From: Yoonia sp. BS5-3
Lineage (GTDB): Bacteria > Pseudomonadota > Alphaproteobacteria > Rhodobacterales > Rhodobacteraceae
Length of the DNA stretch: 64,000 bases
NCBI RefSeq assembly: GCF_038069655.2
Contig: NZ_CP150951.2
Span: forward strand, 1,700,001-1,764,000
Reading direction: 5' to 3'
Below, piece after piece: positions 37,594 to 45,134 of the stretch (the first letter of the stretch is position 1; each line of letters opens with the position of its first letter). The position numbers were made by a program, and so were the translations under genes. Below the pieces are notes generated by a model. It did no database searches. It saw only the letters and a program-made list of their open reading frames with translations, and was not told where the DNA came from.

Positions 37594-38187
37594 TTATTGG
37601 CCCTTCATCAATGTATCGAAGGTCTGGGTTGATTTGCCGGCCAACTTGGATGTGACATCCATCAGCATGGAATATTTGACCACTTCAAGCTGCAAATTGA
37701 TCAGTTCAGAGGTGTTCGTCAGCCGCGCGCCTGCGGTGTCGGCAGGGGTGATGCCGGTGACGGCCTGCTCTTGTGCGTCAAAGACGCCGCGCAGCTTTGA
37801 CAAACCATCAATAATGCCTTGCCCGGTGCCGGGGGCTTCGACAGCGGCGGTCTTGATTTCACTGATTGCGCCAAGAGGATTTTCAAATGTTGGCGGGGTG
37901 GCTTGGACGGTATTTCCATTCACCGGCTGGATCTGATCCGCCGGTGTCGCCTGAACCTGAACGAACGTCTCAGGGCGGGGGGCTGCATCAATCTCAAACG
38001 CGGCATTGATGCCATCAGTGGCGGAAAAGGCCACGGGCTCTGGCGCGGGGATATCGGCGCGGGCCATGGATTGTTCAAATCGCAGAACAGATTGGCTTTT
38101 AGCGCCTGCCGGGTTGGTCAGATCGGCGGTGTTGATCCCGGTGCTGGTTCCCGTAACATTGGTCAGTGATGCGGCTGATATGGACAT
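37594..38187 (-). CDS. sctI: T3SS inner rod protein (YscI type)
   Basis: A 197-residue protein with a disordered Thr/Pro/Ala-rich N-terminal part and the conserved rod C-terminus (LINLQLEVVKYSMLMDVTSK, then LAGKSTQTFDTLMKGQ), which polymerises at the needle base and anchors the needle to the export gate. It is longer than YscI (115) because of the N-terminal extension. It lies 27 bp upstream of sctJ, as in Yersinia. Confidence 0.88.
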   Translation of the reverse strand: MSISAASLTNVTGTSTGINTADLTNPAGAKSQSVLRFEQSMARADIPAPEPVAFSATDGINAAFEIDAAPRPETFVQVQATPADQIQPVNGNTVQATPPTFENPLGAISEIKTAAVEAPGTGQGIIDGLSKLRGVFDAQEQAVTGITPADTAGARLTNTSELINLQLEVVKYSMLMDVTSKLAGKSTQTFDTLMKGQ

Positions 38188-38205
38188 GGATGTTTCCAGA
38201 TGGCG

Positions 38206-38589
38206 TTAATGTTGCGGTGCGTTTGCAGCAACCGAGTTGAGCGTGTCAGCAGCGATGCGGGCAAAGGGCGTATCGGCGCTGGTATCGATGACCGATTGCA
38301 GCAGTTTCTGGCCCTTCTTCACCTCGGACGCCTGAACCAGGGCGATGCCCAAAAATGTGTTGACCGCGTCGCTGGGCGGGGCGGTTTGCAGGGTTTTCAC
38401 CGCCGCAGCAGGATCGCCATTCAAGATCTCGACCATGCCCAGACCCAAGTAACCGGCCTCGCCTTCGGGGCGCATGGCCTTGACGCCGTCAAAGATCGCA
38501 ACCGCATGATCCTTCAGCCCGCGTGAGACAGCGATAAAACCGATATCGGTCAGCAGTTTCAGGTCTTCTTGCTCTAATAACTCGGCCAT
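38206..38589 (-). CDS. sctG: Needle co-chaperone, YscG/HrpB1-like TPR protein
   Basis: A 127-residue TPR-like protein (LLTDIGFIAVSRGLKDHAVA, GLGMVEILNGDPAAAVKTLQ, LGIALVQASEVKKGQKLLQS) resembling YscG/PscG, which with YscE keeps the needle subunit monomeric in the cytosol. The ATG at 38589 follows AGGAA; an earlier in-frame start has no such signal. It is the first gene of the minus-strand apparatus operon, while its expected partners yscE and sctF lie 3.5 kb away on the other strand. Confidence 0.7.
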   Translation of the reverse strand: MAELLEQEDLKLLTDIGFIAVSRGLKDHAVAIFDGVKAMRPEGEAGYLGLGMVEILNGDPAAAVKTLQTAPPSDAVNTFLGIALVQASEVKKGQKLLQSVIDTSADTPFARIAADTLNSVAANAPQH

Positions 38590-38700
38590 TTCGGTTCCTA
38601 ACGTGATGAAACAGCGCTGGGTTGGTGGGGCGATTTTGGGGCCCGGTGCCATCCCGGCGCTGGTCGTTAAGTTCCTCTAGCAACCATCCGAAAGCCGATG

Positions 38701-38716
38701 TGTACAATTTGGTACA
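38701..38716. promoter_or_regulatory. Shared T3SS box (TGTACAATTTGGTACA) between sctV and the apparatus operon
   Basis: This is the most symmetric copy: GTGTAC and GTACAC arms with a 6-bp spacer (18 bp overall, 38700-38717). Rightward TAGGAA (38738-38743) and leftward TAGAGG (complement of 38674-38679) both start 29.5 bp from its centre. That is the textbook class II distance in both directions. Confidence 0.75.
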
Positions 38717-38797
38717 CTTCGGGGGCGAATGATGGCCTAGGAAGCAGTTGCGCCTGATCATGGGTGCCGTGCGATCCCAAACTCAGGCCGTCACTTC

Positions 38798-40939
38798 ATG
38801 TTGAAATTTCTGAATATGCTGTCCAAACGTAACGACGTTGTTCTGGCATTTCTGCTGATCTGTATCGTCTTCATGATGATCCTGCCCTTGCCCACAATCG
38901 TGGTCGACGTGCTGATTGCGGTGAACCTGTGCCTGGCGGCGATCTTGCTGATGGTGGCGGTCTATATCTCGGATGTTGTGCGCTTTTCTGCGTTTCCATC
39001 GATCCTTCTTTTGACCACGCTTTTTCGGCTGGCGCTGTCGATCACCACAACCCGGCTGATCCTTTTGCAGGCGGATGCAGGCGAGATCGTGGACACGTTT
39101 GGGAACTTCGTTGTCTCAGGCAATCTGGTTGTCGGGGCCGTGATCTTTTTGATCCTGACCATCGTGAATTTTCTTGTGATCACCAAAGGGTCCGAGCGCG
39201 TGGCCGAAGTGTCGGCCCGCTTTTCGCTTGATTCGATGCCAGGCAAACAGATGTCGATCGATTCCGACATGCGCGCCGGAATGATCGAAATTGACGAAGC
39301 CAAGAAACGGCGCGGCAAGCTGGAAAAAGAAAGCCAGCTTTATGGCGCCATGGATGGGGCGATGAAATTTGTCAAAGGCGATGCGATCGCCGGGCTGATC
39401 ATCATCGCGGTCAATATCATCGGCGGTGTGATGATCGGGACCTATCAGCGCGATATGACCATGGGCGAAGCGCTGGATGTTTATGCGATCCTGACCATCG
39501 GTGATGGGCTTGTGTCGCAGATCCCTGCACTCTTCATCTCGATCACGGCGGGTTTCATCGTCACGCGTGTTGCGTCCGAAGAAAACGAAGACCTTGGCAG
39601 CGACATTGCCACGCAGATCGTCAGTGAACCTAAGGCGCTTTTGATTGCATCGGGTATTTTGGTGGGCTTTGCATTGGTGCCTGGTTTCCCAACGATAGTG
39701 TTCCTGGTCCTTGCGATACTTTGTGCAGGCGGCGGTTATCTGATCATTAAACGCAACGACCTTGCTGCCAGTGCGGGCGGCGGGGCCAATGAAATGCCTG
39801 CCTTTGCCCCGGCTATTCAACCACATAACACGCCGCCCTCATTTCCCGATGAGGGCGACGATTTTGAAAAAGTCGAACCTGTCACTTTTGCGCTGACAGT
39901 GCCACTGATCGTCGACATTGCCTCTAGCGTGCGTGCGGCCATCCGCCCCGAAAAGTTGGATAATGAGGTGGCCCGGGTCAGACGCGCGCTTTATTTCGAT
40001 CTTGGGGTGCCATTCCCGGGTATTAATCTGCGACTGAACGATAATCTGAAAGATGGCGAATATCGGATCATGGTGAATGAAATTCCGGTCGCCGCAGGCC
40101 AGGCGCGGCCGGGTTTTGTCATCGTACGCGAAACCGAGGCCAATTTGAAAATGTTCAACATCCCCTATGAGGTGGGTGATGACTTTCTGCCAAACACGCC
40201 CAGCTATTGGGTCGCTATGAAACATCAGGGGTTGGTCCAGCGGGCGGGCATTCAGGTGATGACGCTTTCTTCGATGCTGACATATCACTTGGCGCATGTG
40301 TTGAAAAACAACGCGGCAGAGTTCATCGGCATTCAGGAAACCATGTACCTGATGAACCAGATGGAAAAGAACTACGGGGAACTGGTACGCGAGGCGACAC
40401 GGGCATTGTCCATCACGACAATTACCGACGTGCTTCAGCGGCTGGTCAGTGAAGAGGTTTCAATCCGGGATATGCGCACGATCCTCGAAGCTCTGGTTGA
40501 ATGGGGGCAGCGCGAAAAAGACCCGATCATGCTGAACGAACATGTGCGCAGTGCGCTCTCACGCTACGTGACCTTTAAATTCTCCGGCGGGCAGAACATC
40601 ATTCCGGCTTATCTGTTGTCGAAAGAAATCGAAGATGAGGTGCGCGGTGCGGTGCGTCAGACTAGCGGGGCGTCCTATTTGGCGCTGTCACCGGATGTGC
40701 ACCGGCAGATCATCACAGCGCTCAAAGCGGCGACGGGCAATCTGGCAACCCATGCCACCAGCCCGGTCTTGCTTGCGCCGATGGACATCCGACGCTTTAT
40801 GCGCAAAGTGGTTGAGCGGGATTTTCCAACGCTACCGGTGCTGTCCTTTCAGGAACTGACACCAGACGCGAATATTCAACCGCTTGAGCGGATCAAACTT
40901 GGCACGTCCGCACCCGAGCAACTTTCATCAGCATCGTGA
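38798..40939 (+). CDS. sctV: T3SS export gate protein
   Basis: A 713-residue protein of the YscV/LcrD/FlhA family. The N-terminal 320 residues hold about seven to eight transmembrane helices with family marks such as LLLTTLFRLALSITTTRLIL, VVGAVIFLILTIVNFLVITK and the FHIPEP-type loop region RVAEVSARFSLDSMPGKQMS, then DADMRAG-like DSDMRAGMIEIDEAKKRRG. The cytosolic C-terminal 370 residues (MYLMNQMEKNYGELVREATR) form the nonameric ring that receives chaperone-substrate pairs and, in Ysc systems, SctX-SctY. It appears to be a single-gene unit. Confidence 0.96.
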   Translation: MLKFLNMLSKRNDVVLAFLLICIVFMMILPLPTIVVDVLIAVNLCLAAILLMVAVYISDVVRFSAFPSILLLTTLFRLALSITTTRLILLQADAGEIVDTFGNFVVSGNLVVGAVIFLILTIVNFLVITKGSERVAEVSARFSLDSMPGKQMSIDSDMRAGMIEIDEAKKRRGKLEKESQLYGAMDGAMKFVKGDAIAGLIIIAVNIIGGVMIGTYQRDMTMGEALDVYAILTIGDGLVSQIPALFISITAGFIVTRVASEENEDLGSDIATQIVSEPKALLIASGILVGFALVPGFPTIVFLVLAILCAGGGYLIIKRNDLAASAGGGANEMPAFAPAIQPHNTPPSFPDEGDDFEKVEPVTFALTVPLIVDIASSVRAAIRPEKLDNEVARVRRALYFDLGVPFPGINLRLNDNLKDGEYRIMVNEIPVAAGQARPGFVIVRETEANLKMFNIPYEVGDDFLPNTPSYWVAMKHQGLVQRAGIQVMTLSSMLTYHLAHVLKNNAAEFIGIQETMYLMNQMEKNYGELVREATRALSITTITDVLQRLVSEEVSIRDMRTILEALVEWGQREKDPIMLNEHVRSALSRYVTFKFSGGQNIIPAYLLSKEIEDEVRGAVRQTSGASYLALSPDVHRQIITALKAATGNLATHATSPVLLAPMDIRRFMRKVVERDFPTLPVLSFQELTPDANIQPLERIKLGTSAPEQLSSAS

Positions 40940-41031
40940 GAGCCAGCGTTACGGGCCTCGCGGACATTGATTTTCAACGGTTTCGGCGCGGTCGGATGCG
41001 CCGAACAGAAAATTTCGAAAAAAATCCGCTT

Positions 41032-41047
41032 TGTACAGAATAATACA
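41032..41047 (+). promoter_or_regulatory. Shared T3SS box (TGTACAGAATAATACA) before the regulator/needle unit
   Basis: This 16-bp palindrome has TAGAAC at 41069-41074, 29.5 bp from its centre. The first gene of the unit, 41111, is preceded by GAGGAA. Because the unit includes the Crp/Fnr gene, this box would make the regulator autoregulated. Confidence 0.7.
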
Positions 41048-41110
41048 GTTTGCCCGTGCGTAGACATCTAGAACAGCGGGTGTTTGCGCGCCAACCAACG
41101 AGGAACTGAA

Positions 41111-41380
41111 ATGGAAAATCCAGTATCAACCAGCCCCCGCCTTGCTGTCATTCTTGAGAACCCTGCATCAACAACCGATGCGGCGATCCAGTCGGAAGAG
41201 GCAAATCCAAACGCACCGGCATCCAGCGATGCCAAGGCGCGTCAGTTTGCCCAGATGTTGGACGACCAACAGCAGGTGACAGAGCTCGAGATCAAATATG
41301 AAACCGCCCTGTTCGATCCCGCGCAGGACATTGAAATTAACGCAACCTATTCAGAGCCCGGAAAGACGGCGCAACTGTAA
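41111..41380 (+). CDS. Small T3SS-locus protein, secreted-like N-terminus
   Basis: An 89-residue protein. The N-terminal 45 residues are rich in Ser, Thr, Pro, Asn and Ala (MENPVSTSPRLAVILENPAS). A short helix (DAKARQFAQMLDDQQQVTEL) and an acidic tail follow. There is no signal peptide. GAGGAA before the ATG at 41111 decides this start over one nine codons earlier. It lies immediately upstream of the Crp/Fnr gene under the same box. A secreted regulator that reports export activity, as ExsE does in Pseudomonas, is possible by position only. Confidence 0.55.
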   Translation: MENPVSTSPRLAVILENPASTTDAAIQSEEANPNAPASSDAKARQFAQMLDDQQQVTELEIKYETALFDPAQDIEINATYSEPGKTAQL

Positions 41381-41405
41381 TTGGTTTAGGTAGGTCTTAT
41401 TCAAC

Positions 41406-42101
41406 ATGGGAAAGCATGTGATAGATTGGTCTGAAGAGTTCTCCGCGCTGCCGCAGCCGGTCAAGGACTCTATCTTTCAGAAATCTGTTACACGGACTTT
41501 TTCGAATAATGGGATCATCTATTTTCAGGAAGACGATGCAACCAGCTTTCACTTTGTGATTTCGGGTCATGTACGCCTGTCCTATTTGATGGAAGACGGA
41601 ACCGCCATTCTGTATACAATCGTTCCGCCAGGTCACAGCTTTGGGGAATTGGGCGTCTTTGATAACGGCCAATACCCCGATACCGCATCGGCAATTGGAA
41701 AAACCCAAATTTTGTCAATCAAAGCGGATTCGGCGGCGGCAATGGATATGAATGGCGGGCACCTGCAGGGCGCCTTAAGTAAGCTCATCGCAAAACGCTA
41801 CCGCACCTATATTGACGTGACCAAAAGTCTTTATCTGAAAAGCTTGCAGGCGCGTCTTGCCCAGTCACTGTTGCGTCTTGTCGACAGTTTGGGGGAAACC
41901 ACAAATTACCAAGGAAAAAAGGTCGCTTGCCTTGGTTCTGCCGTGAATCAAAGCGATCTTGGGTCCATGGCGCGCGGGACACGTGGGAACATAAACCGCA
42001 CTCTGAAAGGGTGGGAGGCTAATAATTGGATCGCGATTGAAAGTCGAAAGATTCTAATTTTGGACCGCCAATCAATTATTGATCTGACATTCGACGAATA
42101 G
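41406..42101 (+). CDS. Crp/Fnr-family transcriptional regulator of the T3SS locus
   Basis: A 231-residue protein with an N-terminal cyclic-nucleotide-binding-type barrel (FVISGHVRLSYLMEDGTAIL, GHSFGELGVFDNGQYPDTAS), a long dimerisation helix and a C-terminal winged helix (NQSDLGSMARGTRGNINRTL, KGWEANNWI). There is no FNR-type cysteine cluster. In the recognition helix TRGNINR aligns with SRETVGR of E. coli CRP: both Arg are kept, but the Glu that reads the inner G:C of TGTGA is Gly. This fits a target of TGTRC in place of TGTGA. It lies between a small secreted-like protein and the yscE/needle genes, so I infer it is the activator of the shared box. Confidence 0.85.
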   Translation: MGKHVIDWSEEFSALPQPVKDSIFQKSVTRTFSNNGIIYFQEDDATSFHFVISGHVRLSYLMEDGTAILYTIVPPGHSFGELGVFDNGQYPDTASAIGKTQILSIKADSAAAMDMNGGHLQGALSKLIAKRYRTYIDVTKSLYLKSLQARLAQSLLRLVDSLGETTNYQGKKVACLGSAVNQSDLGSMARGTRGNINRTLKGWEANNWIAIESRKILILDRQSIIDLTFDE

Positions 42102-42122
42102 GGTCGATGAGAGGAATGAAGA

Positions 42123-42359
42123 ATGAGTGACGCGTTAGATTTTGGAATGACTGACTTGGAAGAGCGTCTGGCGTCAAATGAGGGCGCTGAAGTGAAAACG
42201 GAAATTCTCGGCAAACTTGCCATGACAGGTGAAGACATCGCGCAGAAAATAAATTCCGGTTTGCATCCGGATGAATTCAAAAAAGCACAAGCTGTCTATC
42301 AGGCGCTTGCGGCTGCACATGAAATTGTAACCGTATTTCCGACAAAAAAGCCGGAATAA
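42123..42359 (+). CDS. Needle chaperone, YscE-like
   Basis: A 78-residue helical-hairpin protein. MTDLEERLASNEGAEVKTEI followed by a second helix (HPDEFKKAQAVYQALAAAHE) matches the plan of PscE/YscE (MTALETRLS..., then CPEQYQFLQQQARALEGG) at many positions. YscE-YscG bind the needle subunit as a ternary complex in the cytosol. It lies 24 bp upstream of the needle gene, which supports the call. Confidence 0.7.
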   Translation: MSDALDFGMTDLEERLASNEGAEVKTEILGKLAMTGEDIAQKINSGLHPDEFKKAQAVYQALAAAHEIVTVFPTKKPE

Positions 42360-42383
42360 GACTTAAGCAGAAAGGACCAGACA

Positions 42384-42695
42384 ATGGGAACAGTATCAGA
42401 CTTTGCAAATGTTGCGACCGGCGCACGCGCCGCGCCGGATTTTGCCAATCCGGGGACTGACATAAACCGCGAAGGTTTTGATTTGATTTTCCGGCAGACC
42501 CAATTGCAGGAACAAATGGCGAGTATTGAAGACGATATTCGTGAGATTGAACAAAATACCAACCTGTCCGACACGGAAAAGATGTTTTCGATGCAGATGG
42601 CAATGAACGCGTGGTCCGCGATCACCAACCTGCGGTCGAACATGCTGAAAAACGTGTCAGATTCACTGAAAACGATCGCGCGTAACGTCGCCTAA
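42384..42695 (+). CDS. sctF: T3SS needle protein
   Basis: A 103-residue helical protein. The C-terminal helix MQMAMNAWSAITNLRSNMLK continues VSDSLKTIARNVA and carries the needle-family pattern (compare LQHSINKWSVIYNINSTIVR in YscF), with the Trp and Asn conserved. The N-terminus is some 15 residues longer than YscF. It forms the helical extracellular needle. AAAGGA precedes the ATG, and a strong hairpin follows the stop. Confidence 0.88.
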   Translation: MGTVSDFANVATGARAAPDFANPGTDINREGFDLIFRQTQLQEQMASIEDDIREIEQNTNLSDTEKMFSMQMAMNAWSAITNLRSNMLKNVSDSLKTIARNVA

Positions 42696-42701
42696 GGCGA
42701 T

Positions 42702-42721
42702 CTGCCACCTTTTGGTGGCAG
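42702..42721 (+). terminator. Hairpin after the needle gene
   Basis: CTGCCACC and GGTGGCAG form a perfect 8-bp stem with a TTTT loop, 6 bases after the sctF stop. There is no T-run. It may partially terminate or protect the mRNA so that needle subunit is made in excess over sctD. Confidence 0.5.
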
Positions 42722-42815
42722 CAGGATGATCATTTGGGGTGCCTTCAGGGCTCTCTTATCCTGCGCCTGTTGCCCAGTTGCGAAAATGCGTGTCCAGACA
42801 AGATGAGTGCGGATC

Positions 42816-44987
42816 ATGATTGATGAAAACGCCTATGTCCTGAAAGTTCTGACCGGTGCCCAAGCGGGTGCTGAAGTATCGATTGCGGATGCAGAATATG
42901 TCGTCGGATCTGGTCCCGACGACGATCTGCATTTCGTTGATGTCAGTCTCAAACCTGGCCACGCCCGTCTGCGACTTGCGGGTGGCGTGATCACGATCGC
43001 AGGCGGTGCGGGCACAGTCAAAACGCAATCGGGAATCCACATCTTAGCCGGGGACGAAACCTGGCAAGAAATCGACGCGCTTGACATCATCACGATTGGT
43101 ACAACCTCTTTTGCGATTGGGCCCTCTGTTGCCGATTGGTCGCGGGTGCAAAACTTTAACGCAGCTGGCGACGCGCAGAAATCCGCGACCCCGCCGCCCG
43201 TCGTCACCCAACCAAAATGGGGGGCAGGGCGCTATATCGGTATCGCGGCGATCCTTGCGCTTGGGACATTCGGAGCGGTCTGGATGACCGGCGATGCGGC
43301 ACAAGACACAGCCCGGGCCGAGACGATCGATAACCGGCCTGAGCTGGAGATCATCCTTGATGCCTTTGGCGCGTTTCCCTTTGCCGGGGGTATTACCGTC
43401 GCGCAAGAGGTGGACGGTGTGATTGAGGCTGCAGGTTATGTCGACACACCGGCCGAACGGCGCGCTTTGCGCAATGCGATTGATGAAACAGCGATCCCGG
43501 TGCGTTTCCGGGTCTGGTCGCGCGCGATTATCGAAAATGAAATTCAGGCCATCGTCGACAACCAGCAAATCCCAGTACAGTTCGGGATCGACAGCGAAGG
43601 TGTACTGACCCTGCGCGGGGACATCCTGGACCGGCGGCGCGTGGACCGGCTGATTGCAACGATCACCGAAAACGTGGCGGGCGTCGCGGCTGTCGATACA
43701 CAGGTGCAAACAGCAGAAAGCTACCTGGAAGAAATCCGCGCTCTGCTAGTCCGGACCGAGCTGGACGAAAGTGTGATTGTCCGCCTGGATGGCATGCTGA
43801 TCGAGGCCAATGGCGTCGTTATCGCCGACAAGATCGACAACTGGGTCGGCTTTATTCAATCCTACGCCCGGCGCTATGCCGACAAGGTGGCGTTGCGGTC
43901 CTTTGTTCAACTGGTTGATGAGAATGGCGAAATCATCGCCGATCCGGTCTCTGCCCAACCGGGTTTGCCAGTCATTCTTGGCTCGGCAGATGCATTGGAA
44001 AGCGAACCAACTGCGGCGTCTGACCCAGAAGCACCGGCATTGCCCGGTTCCAATCAGTCGGGCGTTGTGCTGGATCTTGATCGACTGCGCGAAGGATCAT
44101 TTGGGGCCGAAGATGTCTTTGCGGGCTTTAACAGTTCGGGCCTGACCAGTCCGACCAATTTCACGCCCGCAAATGTGGTGCAGCCAAATTTTGGACCGGA
44201 CTTGCAGCAGACAAATGTCGCCGTGCAGCCAAGTGTGATTGATGCGCAATATCTCAACCGGGCTGCCCGCCCGGAATCGATCCGGGGCACGCGCGTGCTG
44301 TACAACATGACGAAGGCGCTGCTTTCAAATGAAACGGGCGTGGCGGCGCCGCACGGTTATGTCGATGATCTGGCCGCGCTTGGCGATGTTGATGTGACCT
44401 TGGAAGAGCTGAAAAGGCTCTGGACGCCGACCTTGGGTGGACAGGCTGCGCAAGATGCGTATCTGAATATGCTGGTGAACGATCCAGCCGCCGACTTTAC
44501 CGAATGCTGGGACAACTCGATCGCGGCCTTCGGAAATCTGCCTTACACATTATTTTGGCTCGATTACCTCAGCATTTCGGATGATGTGGACGTGAGCGTC
44601 ATCAATCTGGACGCGCAGGTGCTCTTGCTGGAAGCCGCCTTGAACCCCAACCGATTGGCAGCCTGCGCAGCACGGCTCAGCGCGGCGCAAGACATCGATT
44701 TGGCCAGCTTGTCACTTTATCTGCAAGAGACGGACATCAACCCGGAATTCATCCGCTTTATCGCGCGGCAGCTTGATCCCTATCCGTTTGCTTTGTCAGG
44801 CGTCAATACGGGCTTTCAGAACCGCTACGCGCAGCTTGCAAATGGGGCGCGTCTGAACGAAGGGGCCGCGCCTGACCCCAGCAGCCTGCTGGTGAATATT
44901 GGTGAGCTGGGGGTTCTCGTTAAAGAACAGGACCGGCTTTTGGTGACGGTCTATGACGCATCATTGAACTGGAAATCCGGTGGGTAG
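42816..44987 (+). CDS. sctD: T3SS inner-membrane ring protein SctD with long C-terminal extension
   Basis: A 723-residue protein from the ATG at 42816 (a GTG three codons earlier is possible). The N-terminus is an FHA-like cytosolic domain (VLTGAQAGAEVSIADAEYVV, LAGDETWQEIDALDIITIGT), then one transmembrane helix (about 140-158), then BON-like periplasmic domains to about residue 395 (VDTPAERRALRNAIDETAIP, RRVDRLIATITENVAGVAAV). This part equals a full YscD (about 420). The remaining 320-330 residues (from LDRLREGSFGAEDVFAGFNS) have no counterpart in the Yersinia protein and would lie in the periplasm. It is last in the regulator-needle unit. Confidence 0.88.
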   Translation: MIDENAYVLKVLTGAQAGAEVSIADAEYVVGSGPDDDLHFVDVSLKPGHARLRLAGGVITIAGGAGTVKTQSGIHILAGDETWQEIDALDIITIGTTSFAIGPSVADWSRVQNFNAAGDAQKSATPPPVVTQPKWGAGRYIGIAAILALGTFGAVWMTGDAAQDTARAETIDNRPELEIILDAFGAFPFAGGITVAQEVDGVIEAAGYVDTPAERRALRNAIDETAIPVRFRVWSRAIIENEIQAIVDNQQIPVQFGIDSEGVLTLRGDILDRRRVDRLIATITENVAGVAAVDTQVQTAESYLEEIRALLVRTELDESVIVRLDGMLIEANGVVIADKIDNWVGFIQSYARRYADKVALRSFVQLVDENGEIIADPVSAQPGLPVILGSADALESEPTAASDPEAPALPGSNQSGVVLDLDRLREGSFGAEDVFAGFNSSGLTSPTNFTPANVVQPNFGPDLQQTNVAVQPSVIDAQYLNRAARPESIRGTRVLYNMTKALLSNETGVAAPHGYVDDLAALGDVDVTLEELKRLWTPTLGGQAAQDAYLNMLVNDPAADFTECWDNSIAAFGNLPYTLFWLDYLSISDDVDVSVINLDAQVLLLEAALNPNRLAACAARLSAAQDIDLASLSLYLQETDINPEFIRFIARQLDPYPFALSGVNTGFQNRYAQLANGARLNEGAAPDPSSLLVNIGELGVLVKEQDRLLVTVYDASLNWKSGG

Positions 44988-45013
44988 CGGGGCCGCGCCG
45001 GGCGGGTCAAAAC

Positions 45014-45029
45014 TGTACTATTTAGCACA
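45014..45029 (+). promoter_or_regulatory. Shared T3SS box (TGTACTATTTAGCACA) before the secretin
   Basis: This 16-bp palindrome of the shared pattern has TAGCAA at 45051-45056, exactly 29.5 bp from its centre. It would give the secretin gene its own promoter within the T3SS regulon. Confidence 0.7.
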
Positions 45030-45134
45030 GAAGACCCAAGGCCAGAACACTAGCAAGGCGGTTGGAATGGGCGGCCCATACCGAAAACCCGCGTTCGATT
45101 TAATTTTCACAAGCCGCAGCATGGGGGCCTGAAA

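Noticed and set aside
28819-40939. Flagellar export genes
   Set aside because: SctJ is a lipoprotein with YscJ layout, and needle, inner rod, translocator and SctX/Y genes are present. No hook, rod, basal-body or motor genes occur.
18917-45029. Boxes as FNR or canonical CRP sites
   Set aside because: FNR needs TTGAT-N4-ATCAA and CRP needs TGTGA-N6-TCACA; none of the seven copies keeps these half-sites on both arms.
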